Below the pieces are notes generated by a model. That model saw only the letters and a list, made by a program, of their open reading frames with translations, was not told where the DNA came from and ran no database searches. A DNA stretch of 64,000 nucleotides from Aculops lycopersici (Eukaryota; Arthropoda; Arachnida; Trombidiformes; Eriophyidae): the NCBI GenBank assembly GCA_015350385.1, contig WNKI01000005.1, positions 2,254,698 to 2,318,697 of the forward strand, written 5' to 3'. The translations under genes were made by a program, and so were the position numbers. Numbering within the stretch: position 1 is the stretch's first letter; every line of letters starts with the position of its first letter. Positions 30,367-40,869 of the stretch are shown one piece after another.

Positions 30367-31500
30367 TTCTACCACTTGCTAGCAAATATTACCGACTATC
30401 TCGTGTCTTTTCTCTTCACTCTTGTAAATTTATACTATTTCACCTCACGTTCTAGATGAATTCTGAGGAATTACTTTCAACTGGCCACTTGCTTTTATAC
30501 CTCTCAGATAGCGGGACTCTGAGTCTTTTTAGCATAGCCTGGCAAGTTAACGCTCTAGCTGGTTTTTGGTGTAGAAAGCAACAACAGCGATATTTGCCGT
30601 GAATTCCTTTACTCCAGACTAGGGCAGCTTTTCAGTTTTCGTCCCCCAAACTTGAGAGTCTATTTACTCGAGCGAAAAGTCTACTTTCCCCCCTGAACAC
30701 GATGACTCATCGCGCGCCTTGGTGGTACAGTGGTGAGGCAAGTGTTGGCTTCCTTTGAGAGCCAGAACGGCTACCTGGCCTTTGTGTGCGAGCAGCAACA
30801 AGTGCGCGACAGCGAAGCTCACACTCAGGTTCTGTGATTTGTACATGTATGTGTCGGGTTGAAAGTTTTCTCAAGTAGGCAGGAGTAAGTGGTTATGGTG
30901 CAACTCACCTGTTTGCCAGCTAGCAAGCAACCAATTAGCTCACCCGCCAATAGGACTCGTATGAGTCATCGCTGGCTTAAGAAACTCGAACTTGCCGATA
31001 GCTCGAAAGCTTACAAGCGATCGCAACTAGCAAAACAGGAGATTCTCTCGTTAAGATTCCCTCCTCTTTCCTCTTCCCTCTTCTCTGCCTTTTCGTTATT
31101 GTTGCTGTTGTCGTGTGCGATGACTCACCTGACGCTTATCTCGCGCTTAACTCGCGTTGCAAACTCGTTAGTTGGCAAGACACCGTCTTCAGGAAATCAC
31201 TCTGGACTCTTTCGTCGTGATGTGTCATACGAGGGGTAGTTCAAATGGAGGTGCTAAAATTACCTGAGTTGCGTGCATTTAAAAGAATCCAATAACAAGC
31301 TTTCCAAATAGAGCACTACACATGATACTAAATAGATAAATAAAGTGAGTCAACTTGGAATGAGAAATCGGGGATTCCATTGACGACTTCGCCTGCTCCA
31401 ATCAAGACGACTGTTACTGCTGCAAGTGTCGTGAGAGTTGCTTTGCTTTTGTTTATTACACGTGTGCGTTACAAGTTAGAGTTTAAAGTTTACCTAAACT
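30367..31500. other. Upstream region of the UBAN gene, 3' flank of neurobeachin
   Basis: Contains the promoter of the UBAN gene (-) on its left side and, on the right, a minus-strand AATAAA (TTTATT at 31455-31460) about 45 bp after the neurobeachin stop. The middle is a relatively G+C-rich promoter-like stretch with no convincing ORF. Confidence 0.4.
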
Positions 31501-34500
31501 CTAGCGCAAGTTCTTGAAATCAGCATTATACACAATTATCTTGCCATTGTCTAAACCAACCAAAATATAACGATGATCTAGGAGAGCCAATGATCTTACG
31601 CGATTCTGGTCTTCGCTAAGTGCGTTGGGTACATCGTTTGTGTTGTAAGCGTAGATTGGCTGCAAATCGAAGGTTCGGTAAATTTTGATTGATGTTGGGC
31701 TATCGTTGAGGATCAGATGTTCCCCATCACGAGTCGTCTGCAGCATACAAACATCACCAAGGCGAGGACTTGTTATAGACTGGCCGATTGTCGTGCACTC
31801 CATGAGATTGCCCTTGAGATTGAAGGTGCATAGTAGAGCCACTGAGTTCGCTGAATGACTCGAGTACTCAGTTCCGCGCCGAGATCTTCGCCTAGGCGCC
31901 GGGAGCGCCGCACAAACGATGAACGCCAATTCGCGAGCAAATTGTAGGTTTGTGATGTAATAGTCGCCAGTGCAAAATTCCCGCAAATGCGAAAACTTGC
32001 GACTGTTCATCTGTACGGAGGGACTAGGCGAACTGTCACCTGGCTGATGATTGCTCGTGCTGCTTGTGTCAAGCAGTTCCTTTTTATCTCCTACTTGTTG
32101 ACTTCTGGCATCTTGGTCACCTAACATACTGGCTTCAAGGATTGTTTTTTGCTTGTTCTGAACTTGAGGGCGCTGGATGATGCTCTCGCTGGATCCAATT
32201 TTATTATCGCATGAGATTCTATTCAGCAACCTGGACATTGTAACGTCTATTTCAATGACACTCTCGCCTAAGGTTGTTGTGTGCACCAGTATCAGATTCT
32301 TGCTACCCGAAACAATGAGTCCCAACTCAGCACAAATCATGGCACTTAGCACGGGGGTTTGATGTCCAGTAATGCTAAGCTTTGGCAGTGGATTATGGAC
32401 AGCCGATACGCCGCTTCCCTCAACCTGAGCAAACCTTTCGTTCCAGGTCCAGAGTAATAGGGAGCAATCTTGGCTTCCTGTGGCGATGTAGAAATCAGCA
32501 GTTGCATTGCCCTCACTTCGGGCGATACAAGTTATGGGCGCACGATGGCCATAGATTACCTGACACAACTTACCACTTTCGGTGGTGAACACACGGAACG
32601 AGTTGTCGTAGAAGGAGCCCATGATAATGTAGTGACCATTCAGAGTGACCACATAATGAGCGCAAGGCCAGTGGACTTCATCGATCTTTGTCTGGTCTCC
32701 GGACGCACTTTGCAACTTTAGTGAGATACCAGAGCAAAGATCGTCCACATCAATCAACTGTCTTCTAGCTGCACCAGCCTGTTCCAGTTGTGGGTCCATA
32801 GTAAATGGGTGTGCTGCATTATCCGTCGATACCCACTTGTGGATTTGGTATTGGTTGTTGCTTGTGATCGTAAGCACACTCGATGGGCTGTTAGAGCTAT
32901 TTGAGTTTTGAACCGTCCCTGTGGTTACACTATCCAACATGGAGTTAGCTGATGCTATGTAATCGCTGATGCAGGACGATATGTGAACAACTGGTGTGTT
33001 GAAGGGAAACTTGATAACCTTATTTATATCGTCAACTGCCGGCGAGAAGACCATATGCGAGGCGTGCAATGCGCTGAACCTCGGCGGATGAGGCTCGGTG
33101 GTCAACTGGGATGGTGTTTGACCAAAATGCTTTATCTGGGTTTCGATTGCCTCGCGTAGCGCTGGATCCTGGATCATGTTTAGGTTTACGTTACCCTGAT
33201 AGGTGAGATAGTAGAAAGTGTTAACTGCATTTACAGCTTCAGGTCCACGTTGTTTGTAGCCGAAAATGAGATCAATCCATTGGTGTAGTTGACACGAAAC
33301 TAACTCCGATTCCAAGGCTATCCTATGCATTCTTACAAACTCCTCGGCTGACTTGGCCCAGGGAGGAAACTCCACCTCTGGTAGGTTGAGGTTTGAGTGG
33401 AACATTTCAGGTAGATAATAAAACTCCGGTATCAATTCCTTCACATTCTGCTGACCTCCAACTAGAGAGCTGACCCAAGAGTCGCCGATGGAAAGGAACA
33501 ATCGGGTGCTCTCCTCGTACTTTCCGTCTTGCAAAGCCAAGTAGGCAGAATTGTATGAGCCTCGGAGACGACAGAGCCAGTTCAATGTAAATGCCGCAGT
33601 CGAGTAGTGAGTTCCATAATGGAAGGCTGGAACCTTTGGATTATCCCAACTCTGGTAGCGATCGATAAACTCAGCTCTTCGCTTATTGTTCAAAGCTCCA
33701 ATTGGTTTAGACAAGTCCCTAAAGTTTGTGGGTAGATTCAAGTCGAGTTCCTCACTCTCGTAGTTTGTCAGGATCCACGGGAAGACTGGATATTGGTTTA
33801 AATCTTGGTAGGTTCGGCCAGCTATTGTATTAAGGAACATCAAATACTGGAAGTTACCGATCTCGCGCTTCTGCCACTTCTGTGTCATGTTTGAACTGGC
33901 AAACAACTGCCTTGGCGACATAAGTGAGGCGCGTCGCGTCTGAGGGATACCATACTTGATGCCAACTCCAACAGGTGGCAAGTACTTGACGGCTCGCTTA
34001 ACAGAGTCAAAGTCTGGAAAGGCAAACATTATGGACGACCGTTGGGCTAGAAAGATCTCCAGTGCATGGGGCTGCAATAGGTAGTGTCTTGAAAAGATGG
34101 CTCTGATGTCATTGAGGAGGATCTTTCCGTTGCAAGCCAAAAAGTCGCAGTACTTGAGAGCATCGAGGTCAATCTTACGTAGTGATGGCGGAGAGTCGCC
34201 AGAGTCTTGTGCTTGAGTGCTATGATTTCTAGACGATCCAATGTCATCGTGATTCTGACTTCGTTTCATAGACTCGATGGCGTCGCTAACATTCTGATTA
34301 GGTTCGAAGTAGAGCTCATGGCCAGTTAACTGGAAAACTCCTGGTATTGCATAGATACTCCAGACTAACGAACACTCGGTGGCAAATAGAACTGAGCCTG
34401 TGTAGTCGCTTATGGATCCACAATCCTCGTACTCCCAAGCCAGCTGATGGCTGCTTTTGTTTTCCATGTTCTCCACTGGCTCGGTTTTAATCTGTCCTCT

Positions 34501-37500
34501 ATTTGTCGTTGAGTTACTGCCACCCGGGTACATATGTCCCGACTTGATAGAATTTTGTTGCTTCTCAATGGCAGATTCTACTCCTGTGTCAGAGTAGTGA
34601 GTCTTGGGCTTCGATCTTCGAGTTGAGGATCTTCGTGAAGTGTCAGCCTCTGAGTCGGGACTATTGGAATCATGTTGAATATCTTCCTCGTCTTCATACT
34701 CCTCATCGTCACACTCATCGCCCTCAATACCCCGTTCAGCTTGCCCCCCACTATCCACCGATTGTCCAGGCGAACAATGTTCATGGATGCCACTCATCTC
34801 AATGGTCCGTTGCAGCTCAAGGATGCGCTTGGTCTCTAGCGACTTCTCGCCTGAGTTTGCCGTAGCAGTATCGCTATTCTCATTCTCCTGACTCTCAGCA
34901 ATTGCTGGATAGTAACTTTGATGCTCGTCGGTCCAAGAGTCATGGACGAATCTTCGCTTGCGCCGGTCATCATCTTCCCAAATATCAAGCTTGTAATTGC
35001 GATGCTTGCGAGTTTGCATAATCTCCTTGAACTTGCAGTACAACAGGTAGTCGCGCCGAGCTGCTGAGCTAATAAGCGAGTTAATTAGCGCCTCTTCGTG
35101 CAATCTAGCCGAGAGAGTTTCTGAACAAATCAAGCCAAACTGCTCGTGTTTAGCCACGTCATCGGCCCTCAAGCGACTCAAGATAAACTCGGCTTCCATT
35201 GCGACTCGGATGATGTGATCCTTCATTCCATGTGACAATACTCTTCCCTCATTGATTAGCTCGATGAATGCTAAACCAGCATTCTTTTGCAAGGTATTCT
35301 GCCACTCCTGTGAACATAGAAGCATGACAAGCTCAACTGGACTCGTATTGGCCCGTCTAAAAGTTCGTTCTGCTTCTTTGTTGACTAAATCTTGTCCATG
35401 GGATCCAACGAGAGTCTTGGATAGGAAAGAGCAGAAGTCACACATGATTGATTTGAGTAGGGGGCAAACCGTATCTAGGGTTGTTTCTAGTCTCGATGTT
35501 AGCATATTTGTCAAGGCATTACCAGCGCTTGCTGATGCCATTTGCGGACCATTTGAATTTCCGGTTGGTTGCATCTTACCGAAATTCAATAAATTGGCTT
35601 CGATACTCGATACAGGTCCACCGCTATTTCCTTGATTCTTATCATCCACATCGCCACGGGGACTCGACTGAGCCGAACTTCTTCCCTTCTGAGATTTTTT
35701 AGGCTCAATAATGTCGCGATACTTGGATACCATAAGTACACTGATGAAGTATAAGCTAGATAGGGCCAGAAACTGCGACTGTCTTGATTCAGTGCTCGAG
35801 TCATGGTAAATACACTCTTGAATGCGGTTGATATCAATGGTTTGCAAGAGTTTGTTTGCATCCTTGATTGGCGAGGTCTGGAATGGTAATATTGATGGTC
35901 TCGAGGCTGTGTTTGGTATTTGATGCGGCGTGTACGTCAGCACGTCTGCTATCAGATCGGAGCCTTCGAGATCCAATGCAGAGTTCTCGAATAGTTGATT
36001 GACTGATTGAAGAGAACATCCCTGGTAGCTATCGAACATATCCTTTGGAAAGTCACCATCCGACAGGTTGAACTGACCTGAGCTATTCTCTGAGGCAGCC
36101 AACCTGTCAGCCAAACTCCTAAGGATCAGACAATTCTTTACTGTTACGGTACAAACTAGCCTCAGGCATTGCCGCAAGATACCACCACTTGTTGTGTTCT
36201 TATCCGACTCCAACTCGTTGAGATTAATATGCGGTGATGCAAAAATCACAATATCGATCATATGGACCAACCTGTAAAGCAAAGAATTTGCTTGGGCCAA
36301 TGTGAGACCCTCGCAAGTTTTGTTATCACCTTGACCAATTGAAGCGGAACTTTTTGCTCCACCAGTCGCATCGGCTAAAAGCGGAAGTAATCCTCCAGAA
36401 GCGATGATTATATTATCAGCCAATTGTGAGACCAGATGCACAATGTTGATAATGTAAATCTGGTTTTCAACCTTCTGAAGTACAGCGTCAAGTCGATTTG
36501 TTTGTTGGTTAGCATTCTTCGAGGTGGCAGTGGAGTTTACCCCAGATTGACCAGTTACAGTTGAGGCAGTTTTAGGCACAAATGGCTGTGCTTCAGGGTC
36601 CAACATTTGAGCTAAAAACTTCCAGCGGTAAAGATCACATTCAATCGAGAACATGAGATCGTTCAACAACTTGATCAGAATGGCGCCCCACTTGAATTCT
36701 GGAATCCGGAATGCAGGACTTGTGGTTGCCTTGTTGCTTAGTTCACTTGGATTCGATACGTTGTGCCGATTCGTTTCAACCTCATCTTCGCCCTTTGGGG
36801 TTTCGCATGACTCGTGTCCCGATTCATCCTCTCTCTTTGAATTGTCCTCTGGAGCGGAGACTTCTCTTTCAGGAATTGGATCATCGAGAGAAATCGAGGT
36901 TAACGACTGCTGGCGAGTCAAACCCTCGTGTCCCTCATTTGCAATGATTGAGTTTTGCGTCAAGTCACCAGCAGGCTCCACTTGGTTGTCGTTGGTCAAG
37001 CTCATCTTTCTGTAAGCTCTTGAGGGTGCCAAATCGGGAGAATCGCGGACAGCATCCGTGTCTTCTTTTGGGTCATTTTTAGAGGCTTCACTAGCATTGA
37101 GGTCAACTTTATCCATTTCCACTGTTGCTTTCTCTACAATTTGTTCCTTATCTCCATCTCCAACTTCGGCTTTCTCCTCGTCTTCCATTTGGATCCCTCG
37201 ACTCTCGGTAGGTATGCTCTGACTGATCGAGCTCACGAACGGCTTTTGAGTCTCAGACTCATTATCGACCTCCTCGCCATCATTGTCGCACTCATCTTTA
37301 CCATCAACCTTTTCCACGATATCACCTTGTTTCTCTGCATGCTCGTTTGAGGAGTTTAGTTTCGAAGGCACTGGCTTGGAGGCAGATGTGCGATGTTGGC
37401 CCGGACTTTCGGCCGTTCGAATGGGCGAACAACCAGAGTCGGGGTACATTTGTTTGCAGAACTCGTCGTAGCTGACCTTGGTATGAATGATTGCCAAGGT

Positions 37501-40500
37501 GTCGATCCAAACACGCCATCCACCATACTCGTACCTGATTGCATGATAGAGTAGCACTCTAAAGATGGCCAGCACTTGATCTCGCACTAGCTGAGAGTCA
37601 TCTATGGTTGAGTCAATGAGATTGATTAGCCAGTGTTGCCAAACCGACATTTGCAAAACAATCCTTCTATTTTCACGACTATTGACAATTAAGTTCCAAA
37701 AGTCTCTTATGAAGATCTTGCGTATATCTTCAGCACTTTGTTGTAATTCTTTGCGAAAAATAGGATGACTACGCTCCTCGTGTAGTAAACTTGCAATCAC
37801 TTTGATAACCATGGGATTTTCAATGCGAACCTTGGATAAATCTCGTGCAGTTGGATCTTCTTGGACTTGATCACCATCTGCATCGATCAGTAAATCGACT
37901 AAAGCTTGGTAAGTTTTCATGTTCAGTGGTTTGTAAGCCCTCAGTCTATCACATAGAAGCATAAATAAGTTGTTCGGTGTCATCATATCTTGCTTTCGTT
38001 TGTGCGTGCAGTGAGACAGGAACAAGCTTAGCAGTCTGATTGTCCTCAAGCGTATTGGCTCGCTCTTTGAACCTATTAGATTGAACAAAACCTTTATACC
38101 ATGTTTTTGGTCAATCGCTGGAATCATGAGAGCAGGATGCTTACGAATTAACTCAGCTAGAGTGTCCAGAACATCTAATATGTTTTCTGGTTGCATGCAG
38201 GTGGACAGATAGTTTAGTATTCCTTGCGTTTCGTCCAACGGGATGCCATTTGCCTTTAATATCAATTCTCTAGCAAATGATAGAATGTGCGACCTGATAA
38301 TCGTGAGATCATCTTGACTGGGTCTGAGGTTACTGTTGCGTCCCTTTTGATTTATACCCTTCTCGTCACTAATCCAATAGTAGTATTTCAATGCATGCAG
38401 TGATTGCAAAACTGTTGAGACTCTTCTGATTTCACCAAATAGCAAATCAGCTACTAGTGTAGACTGAGTCTCATAGTAATCTGGTCTTGATAAGTCATCA
38501 TTCTGAACCTGACCTCCCAAGCCTGCAGTAGAGGCGGCCGCTGCTGTTCCCGTGTAGGTCACGAATGGGCTAGAACCAGAATTGCTTCCAGTATACTTGC
38601 TGCTCGCATGTCTAGATCCATGCAGAAATTCAGTTGCTAGATAGCTATATAATTTGATCTGCAGTTTGGTGTCCGCATAAATCCACAAAGCTGGATTGAA
38701 CAGTAAATTATCCATCAGATGTTTCAATAGCAATGAATCTCCTTGAGTCGATGATGATGTTAGTAGTGTCCGTGCTAAACTAAGGAATATGTCCAGCAAC
38801 TTCTCACTCAATAAAGATCTCGAATTAGTTGATAAAGCGCAGGCAACCATCACAAAGCCGTTGTTTTGGACAATCTCGTTGGCAAACCAGTGGGGTGAAC
38901 TTTCTAATAGATCACATAAAAATCCAACCAACGAAGAACATGCTTCCGCGTCTCCCTTTGATGCGAATGCATCCAATAAGGGAAGCAGTGATTTTGTACA
39001 GCCTATTGATTGCAAAGTGGAGCATATTGGCTGTGTTATAATGGCTTTGGTATGTCCTTGTAAGGCTGCATGAGGCGCTGATATGAAATAGTTTTGTGCC
39101 GAAGCCGATGTTGATGATCGGAATGGTGCTAGTTGAATCGATAGGGTTCCACTATCGACCGCGACGGGGGTGAATAGACAGAACAACGTCGAGGCTAAAC
39201 GTTCGTCGTACAAAGCTCTTGATGTTTGAGGTGGAAGGTTTACATGACTCTCATTGCTGTACTTGAATTGGCCCATATAAGATGGACCTAATCTATGTAA
39301 TGCACAAATTTGAGCTGGACTTAGGCCTTCGTTGAACAAGTACAGAGCCGACATTTGGCCGCAAAAGCAGTTAAGTTCGCCTGATCGATCGGCACTTGTT
39401 AAAGACCCGGAGCCGCCAATAAAACATTTGTCGAACACTTCGTTTGTTTGCACCTGCCATGGCATCTCTATATTCGCTGCCAGTTGTCCATTTACATAAA
39501 CCTTTATCTCTGATGCTCTCCATTTGTTGTGATAAGTAATTGCACAATGAATCCACTTGTAGGACGGAAACTCATAAGCTACACAATGTTGCACACCCTT
39601 GCCCTTGACTCTAATTGATGTTAATACAAGACAATTCCCAGTGAAGTGAGCGGAGTAACCAAGCCCACTCTTTCCGGTTTTGAAATTGAATAGATATGGT
39701 TGGGCGATAGCTTTTGGCTCAAGAAAGAACCATGTATTGAATGACCATCCATTTTGGGTAGGCCATTTCTGGAATGGTGGCAGTGACATCATGGATCCTT
39801 TTGTTCCAGGAAAAGCAAAGAATGCATGGGGTCGACATCTTTGTTTGACATTAGCTTGCTGTAGAAAATTTAATAGACTTGGATCGTGTCGGCTGAACTT
39901 CAAAATGGACTTTAATTCTTGGACATCGCAAGAGTGGGATATCAATAGATGAACCCATTCGCGCAGGAAATGTTTTGTTAAACTCACATTTGAGGTTTGA
40001 GTTTGTTGTTGCTGGTTCTTAGGACTGTTGGAATCGTTACTATCGACTAAATAATCAGATAATAGATAATTAATACACGCTATAAGTAAACCTTGTGCTG
40101 ATTCTAAATGGAAAACAGACTTCTTGACTATCGCTACAAGAACACTTAGTACTTCTGAGATGATATTAGGTGGCAAATCTTTGAGGTGGTCGATGAAGAA
40201 CGCCCTTAATACTTCTGGACTCTTGATGGCTGACAAATCCTCGGAAACTATCAATTGGAGGATAGAATCTGTTGGTTGACATTTTGATGTTGAATCTTCA
40301 TTGCCAGTTGAAATTTTGTTACACACTGCTTTCAACCTTGTCAAATCATTCTCTTCTAGGCGTATGGATTCTGTAATAGATTGTGGCTGACTTGAGGTGG
40401 AAGATGTCTCTTTGACCATCTCATTTACAGGACTAGTTACTGTTGCTGGTTCTGTTGCTATTGTTGGCGGTACTGTTTCCTTCTGATTTAGACTATCGGC

Positions 40501-40869
40501 TTGAGCGACTTCTGTCTTATCTTCTGTTTTTGGTTGTTGTTGTGATTGCTGTGTGTCATTATTGCTTATTGTTTCAGGGATTTTATCGTTGACAATACTT
40601 GGAGTTTGTGTCTCATGGGTCTTGGTGTCAGCAACTTCTTCATTGTAATCCTGCTTTTCCATAACTGGATGTGCATCTGCATTTTCAGAAGGGGGTCCAA
40701 CATCATGATTCAATTCTATTGCAACTGGGTCAGCCGTCGACTCTGTCACGTCTCGTGACTCATCCTCGACTGGCTTTGTCGCCGTGGTTTCGATTGCAAT
40801 CTCATCCTTGACCCCCTTTTTAGCATCTACATCCTGCTTCTTCTTGTTGATGTCGGCTTCTAAAGCCAT
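31501..40869 (-). CDS. NBEA: Neurobeachin/rugose, BEACH-WD40 protein (single 9.4-kb exon)
   Basis: One uninterrupted frame of 3122 aa from ATG 40869. Neurobeachin is a large membrane-trafficking scaffold and PKA anchoring protein acting at Golgi and synapses; insects have one gene (rugose). Domains are an acidic/Gln-rich N-terminus (1-190), a ConA/LamG-like domain (about 345-500; FPGTKGSMMSLPPFQKWP, NGWSFNTWFF), long armadillo-like helices with the neurobeachin-specific blocks, and a disordered acidic region (about 1120-1390). These are followed by the DUF1088-type region (about 1820-1910), a PH-like module (about 2180), a BEACH domain (about 2328-2600; WQKREIGNFQYLMFLNTIAG, FHYGTHYS) and C-terminal WD40 repeats (about 2730-3122). 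Vertebrate NBEA has about 2946 aa and more than 50 exons; this copy has none visible. LRBA is the vertebrate sister and cannot be separated by eye. Confidence 0.97.
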   Translation of the reverse strand: MALEADINKKKQDVDAKKGVKDEIAIETTATKPVEDESRDVTESTADPVAIELNHDVGPPSENADAHPVMEKQDYNEEVADTKTHETQTPSIVNDKIPETISNNDTQQSQQQPKTEDKTEVAQADSLNQKETVPPTIATEPATVTSPVNEMVKETSSTSSQPQSITESIRLEENDLTRLKAVCNKISTGNEDSTSKCQPTDSILQLIVSEDLSAIKSPEVLRAFFIDHLKDLPPNIISEVLSVLVAIVKKSVFHLESAQGLLIACINYLLSDYLVDSNDSNSPKNQQQQTQTSNVSLTKHFLREWVHLLISHSCDVQELKSILKFSRHDPSLLNFLQQANVKQRCRPHAFFAFPGTKGSMMSLPPFQKWPTQNGWSFNTWFFLEPKAIAQPYLFNFKTGKSGLGYSAHFTGNCLVLTSIRVKGKGVQHCVAYEFPSYKWIHCAITYHNKWRASEIKVYVNGQLAANIEMPWQVQTNEVFDKCFIGGSGSLTSADRSGELNCFCGQMSALYLFNEGLSPAQICALHRLGPSYMGQFKYSNESHVNLPPQTSRALYDERLASTLFCLFTPVAVDSGTLSIQLAPFRSSTSASAQNYFISAPHAALQGHTKAIITQPICSTLQSIGCTKSLLPLLDAFASKGDAEACSSLVGFLCDLLESSPHWFANEIVQNNGFVMVACALSTNSRSLLSEKLLDIFLSLARTLLTSSSTQGDSLLLKHLMDNLLFNPALWIYADTKLQIKLYSYLATEFLHGSRHASSKYTGSNSGSSPFVTYTGTAAAASTAGLGGQVQNDDLSRPDYYETQSTLVADLLFGEIRRVSTVLQSLHALKYYYWISDEKGINQKGRNSNLRPSQDDLTIIRSHILSFARELILKANGIPLDETQGILNYLSTCMQPENILDVLDTLAELIRKHPALMIPAIDQKHGIKVLFNLIGSKSEPIRLRTIRLLSLFLSHCTHKRKQDMMTPNNLFMLLCDRLRAYKPLNMKTYQALVDLLIDADGDQVQEDPTARDLSKVRIENPMVIKVIASLLHEERSHPIFRKELQQSAEDIRKIFIRDFWNLIVNSRENRRIVLQMSVWQHWLINLIDSTIDDSQLVRDQVLAIFRVLLYHAIRYEYGGWRVWIDTLAIIHTKVSYDEFCKQMYPDSGCSPIRTAESPGQHRTSASKPVPSKLNSSNEHAEKQGDIVEKVDGKDECDNDGEEVDNESETQKPFVSSISQSIPTESRGIQMEDEEKAEVGDGDKEQIVEKATVEMDKVDLNASEASKNDPKEDTDAVRDSPDLAPSRAYRKMSLTNDNQVEPAGDLTQNSIIANEGHEGLTRQQSLTSISLDDPIPEREVSAPEDNSKREDESGHESCETPKGEDEVETNRHNVSNPSELSNKATTSPAFRIPEFKWGAILIKLLNDLMFSIECDLYRWKFLAQMLDPEAQPFVPKTASTVTGQSGVNSTATSKNANQQTNRLDAVLQKVENQIYIINIVHLVSQLADNIIIASGGLLPLLADATGGAKSSASIGQGDNKTCEGLTLAQANSLLYRLVHMIDIVIFASPHINLNELESDKNTTSGGILRQCLRLVCTVTVKNCLILRSLADRLAASENSSGQFNLSDGDFPKDMFDSYQGCSLQSVNQLFENSALDLEGSDLIADVLTYTPHQIPNTASRPSILPFQTSPIKDANKLLQTIDINRIQECIYHDSSTESRQSQFLALSSLYFISVLMVSKYRDIIEPKKSQKGRSSAQSSPRGDVDDKNQGNSGGPVSSIEANLLNFGKMQPTGNSNGPQMASASAGNALTNMLTSRLETTLDTVCPLLKSIMCDFCSFLSKTLVGSHGQDLVNKEAERTFRRANTSPVELVMLLCSQEWQNTLQKNAGLAFIELINEGRVLSHGMKDHIIRVAMEAEFILSRLRADDVAKHEQFGLICSETLSARLHEEALINSLISSAARRDYLLYCKFKEIMQTRKHRNYKLDIWEDDDRRKRRFVHDSWTDEHQSYYPAIAESQENENSDTATANSGEKSLETKRILELQRTIEMSGIHEHCSPGQSVDSGGQAERGIEGDECDDEEYEDEEDIQHDSNSPDSEADTSRRSSTRRSKPKTHYSDTGVESAIEKQQNSIKSGHMYPGGSNSTTNRGQIKTEPVENMENKSSHQLAWEYEDCGSISDYTGSVLFATECSLVWSIYAIPGVFQLTGHELYFEPNQNVSDAIESMKRSQNHDDIGSSRNHSTQAQDSGDSPPSLRKIDLDALKYCDFLACNGKILLNDIRAIFSRHYLLQPHALEIFLAQRSSIMFAFPDFDSVKRAVKYLPPVGVGIKYGIPQTRRASLMSPRQLFASSNMTQKWQKREIGNFQYLMFLNTIAGRTYQDLNQYPVFPWILTNYESEELDLNLPTNFRDLSKPIGALNNKRRAEFIDRYQSWDNPKVPAFHYGTHYSTAAFTLNWLCRLRGSYNSAYLALQDGKYEESTRLFLSIGDSWVSSLVGGQQNVKELIPEFYYLPEMFHSNLNLPEVEFPPWAKSAEEFVRMHRIALESELVSCQLHQWIDLIFGYKQRGPEAVNAVNTFYYLTYQGNVNLNMIQDPALREAIETQIKHFGQTPSQLTTEPHPPRFSALHASHMVFSPAVDDINKVIKFPFNTPVVHISSCISDYIASANSMLDSVTTGTVQNSNSSNSPSSVLTITSNNQYQIHKWVSTDNAAHPFTMDPQLEQAGAARRQLIDVDDLCSGISLKLQSASGDQTKIDEVHWPCAHYVVTLNGHYIIMGSFYDNSFRVFTTESGKLCQVIYGHRAPITCIARSEGNATADFYIATGSQDCSLLLWTWNERFAQVEGSGVSAVHNPLPKLSITGHQTPVLSAMICAELGLIVSGSKNLILVHTTTLGESVIEIDVTMSRLLNRISCDNKIGSSESIIQRPQVQNKQKTILEASMLGDQDARSQQVGDKKELLDTSSTSNHQPGDSSPSPSVQMNSRKFSHLREFCTGDYYITNLQFARELAFIVCAALPAPRRRSRRGTEYSSHSANSVALLCTFNLKGNLMECTTIGQSITSPRLGDVCMLQTTRDGEHLILNDSPTSIKIYRTFDLQPIYAYNTNDVPNALSEDQNRVRSLALLDHRYILVGLDNGKIIVYNADFKNLR

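Noticed and set aside
29177..30382. Plus-strand frames of 80-120 aa opposite the UBAN gene
   Set aside because: They are shadows of the real minus-strand coding frame.
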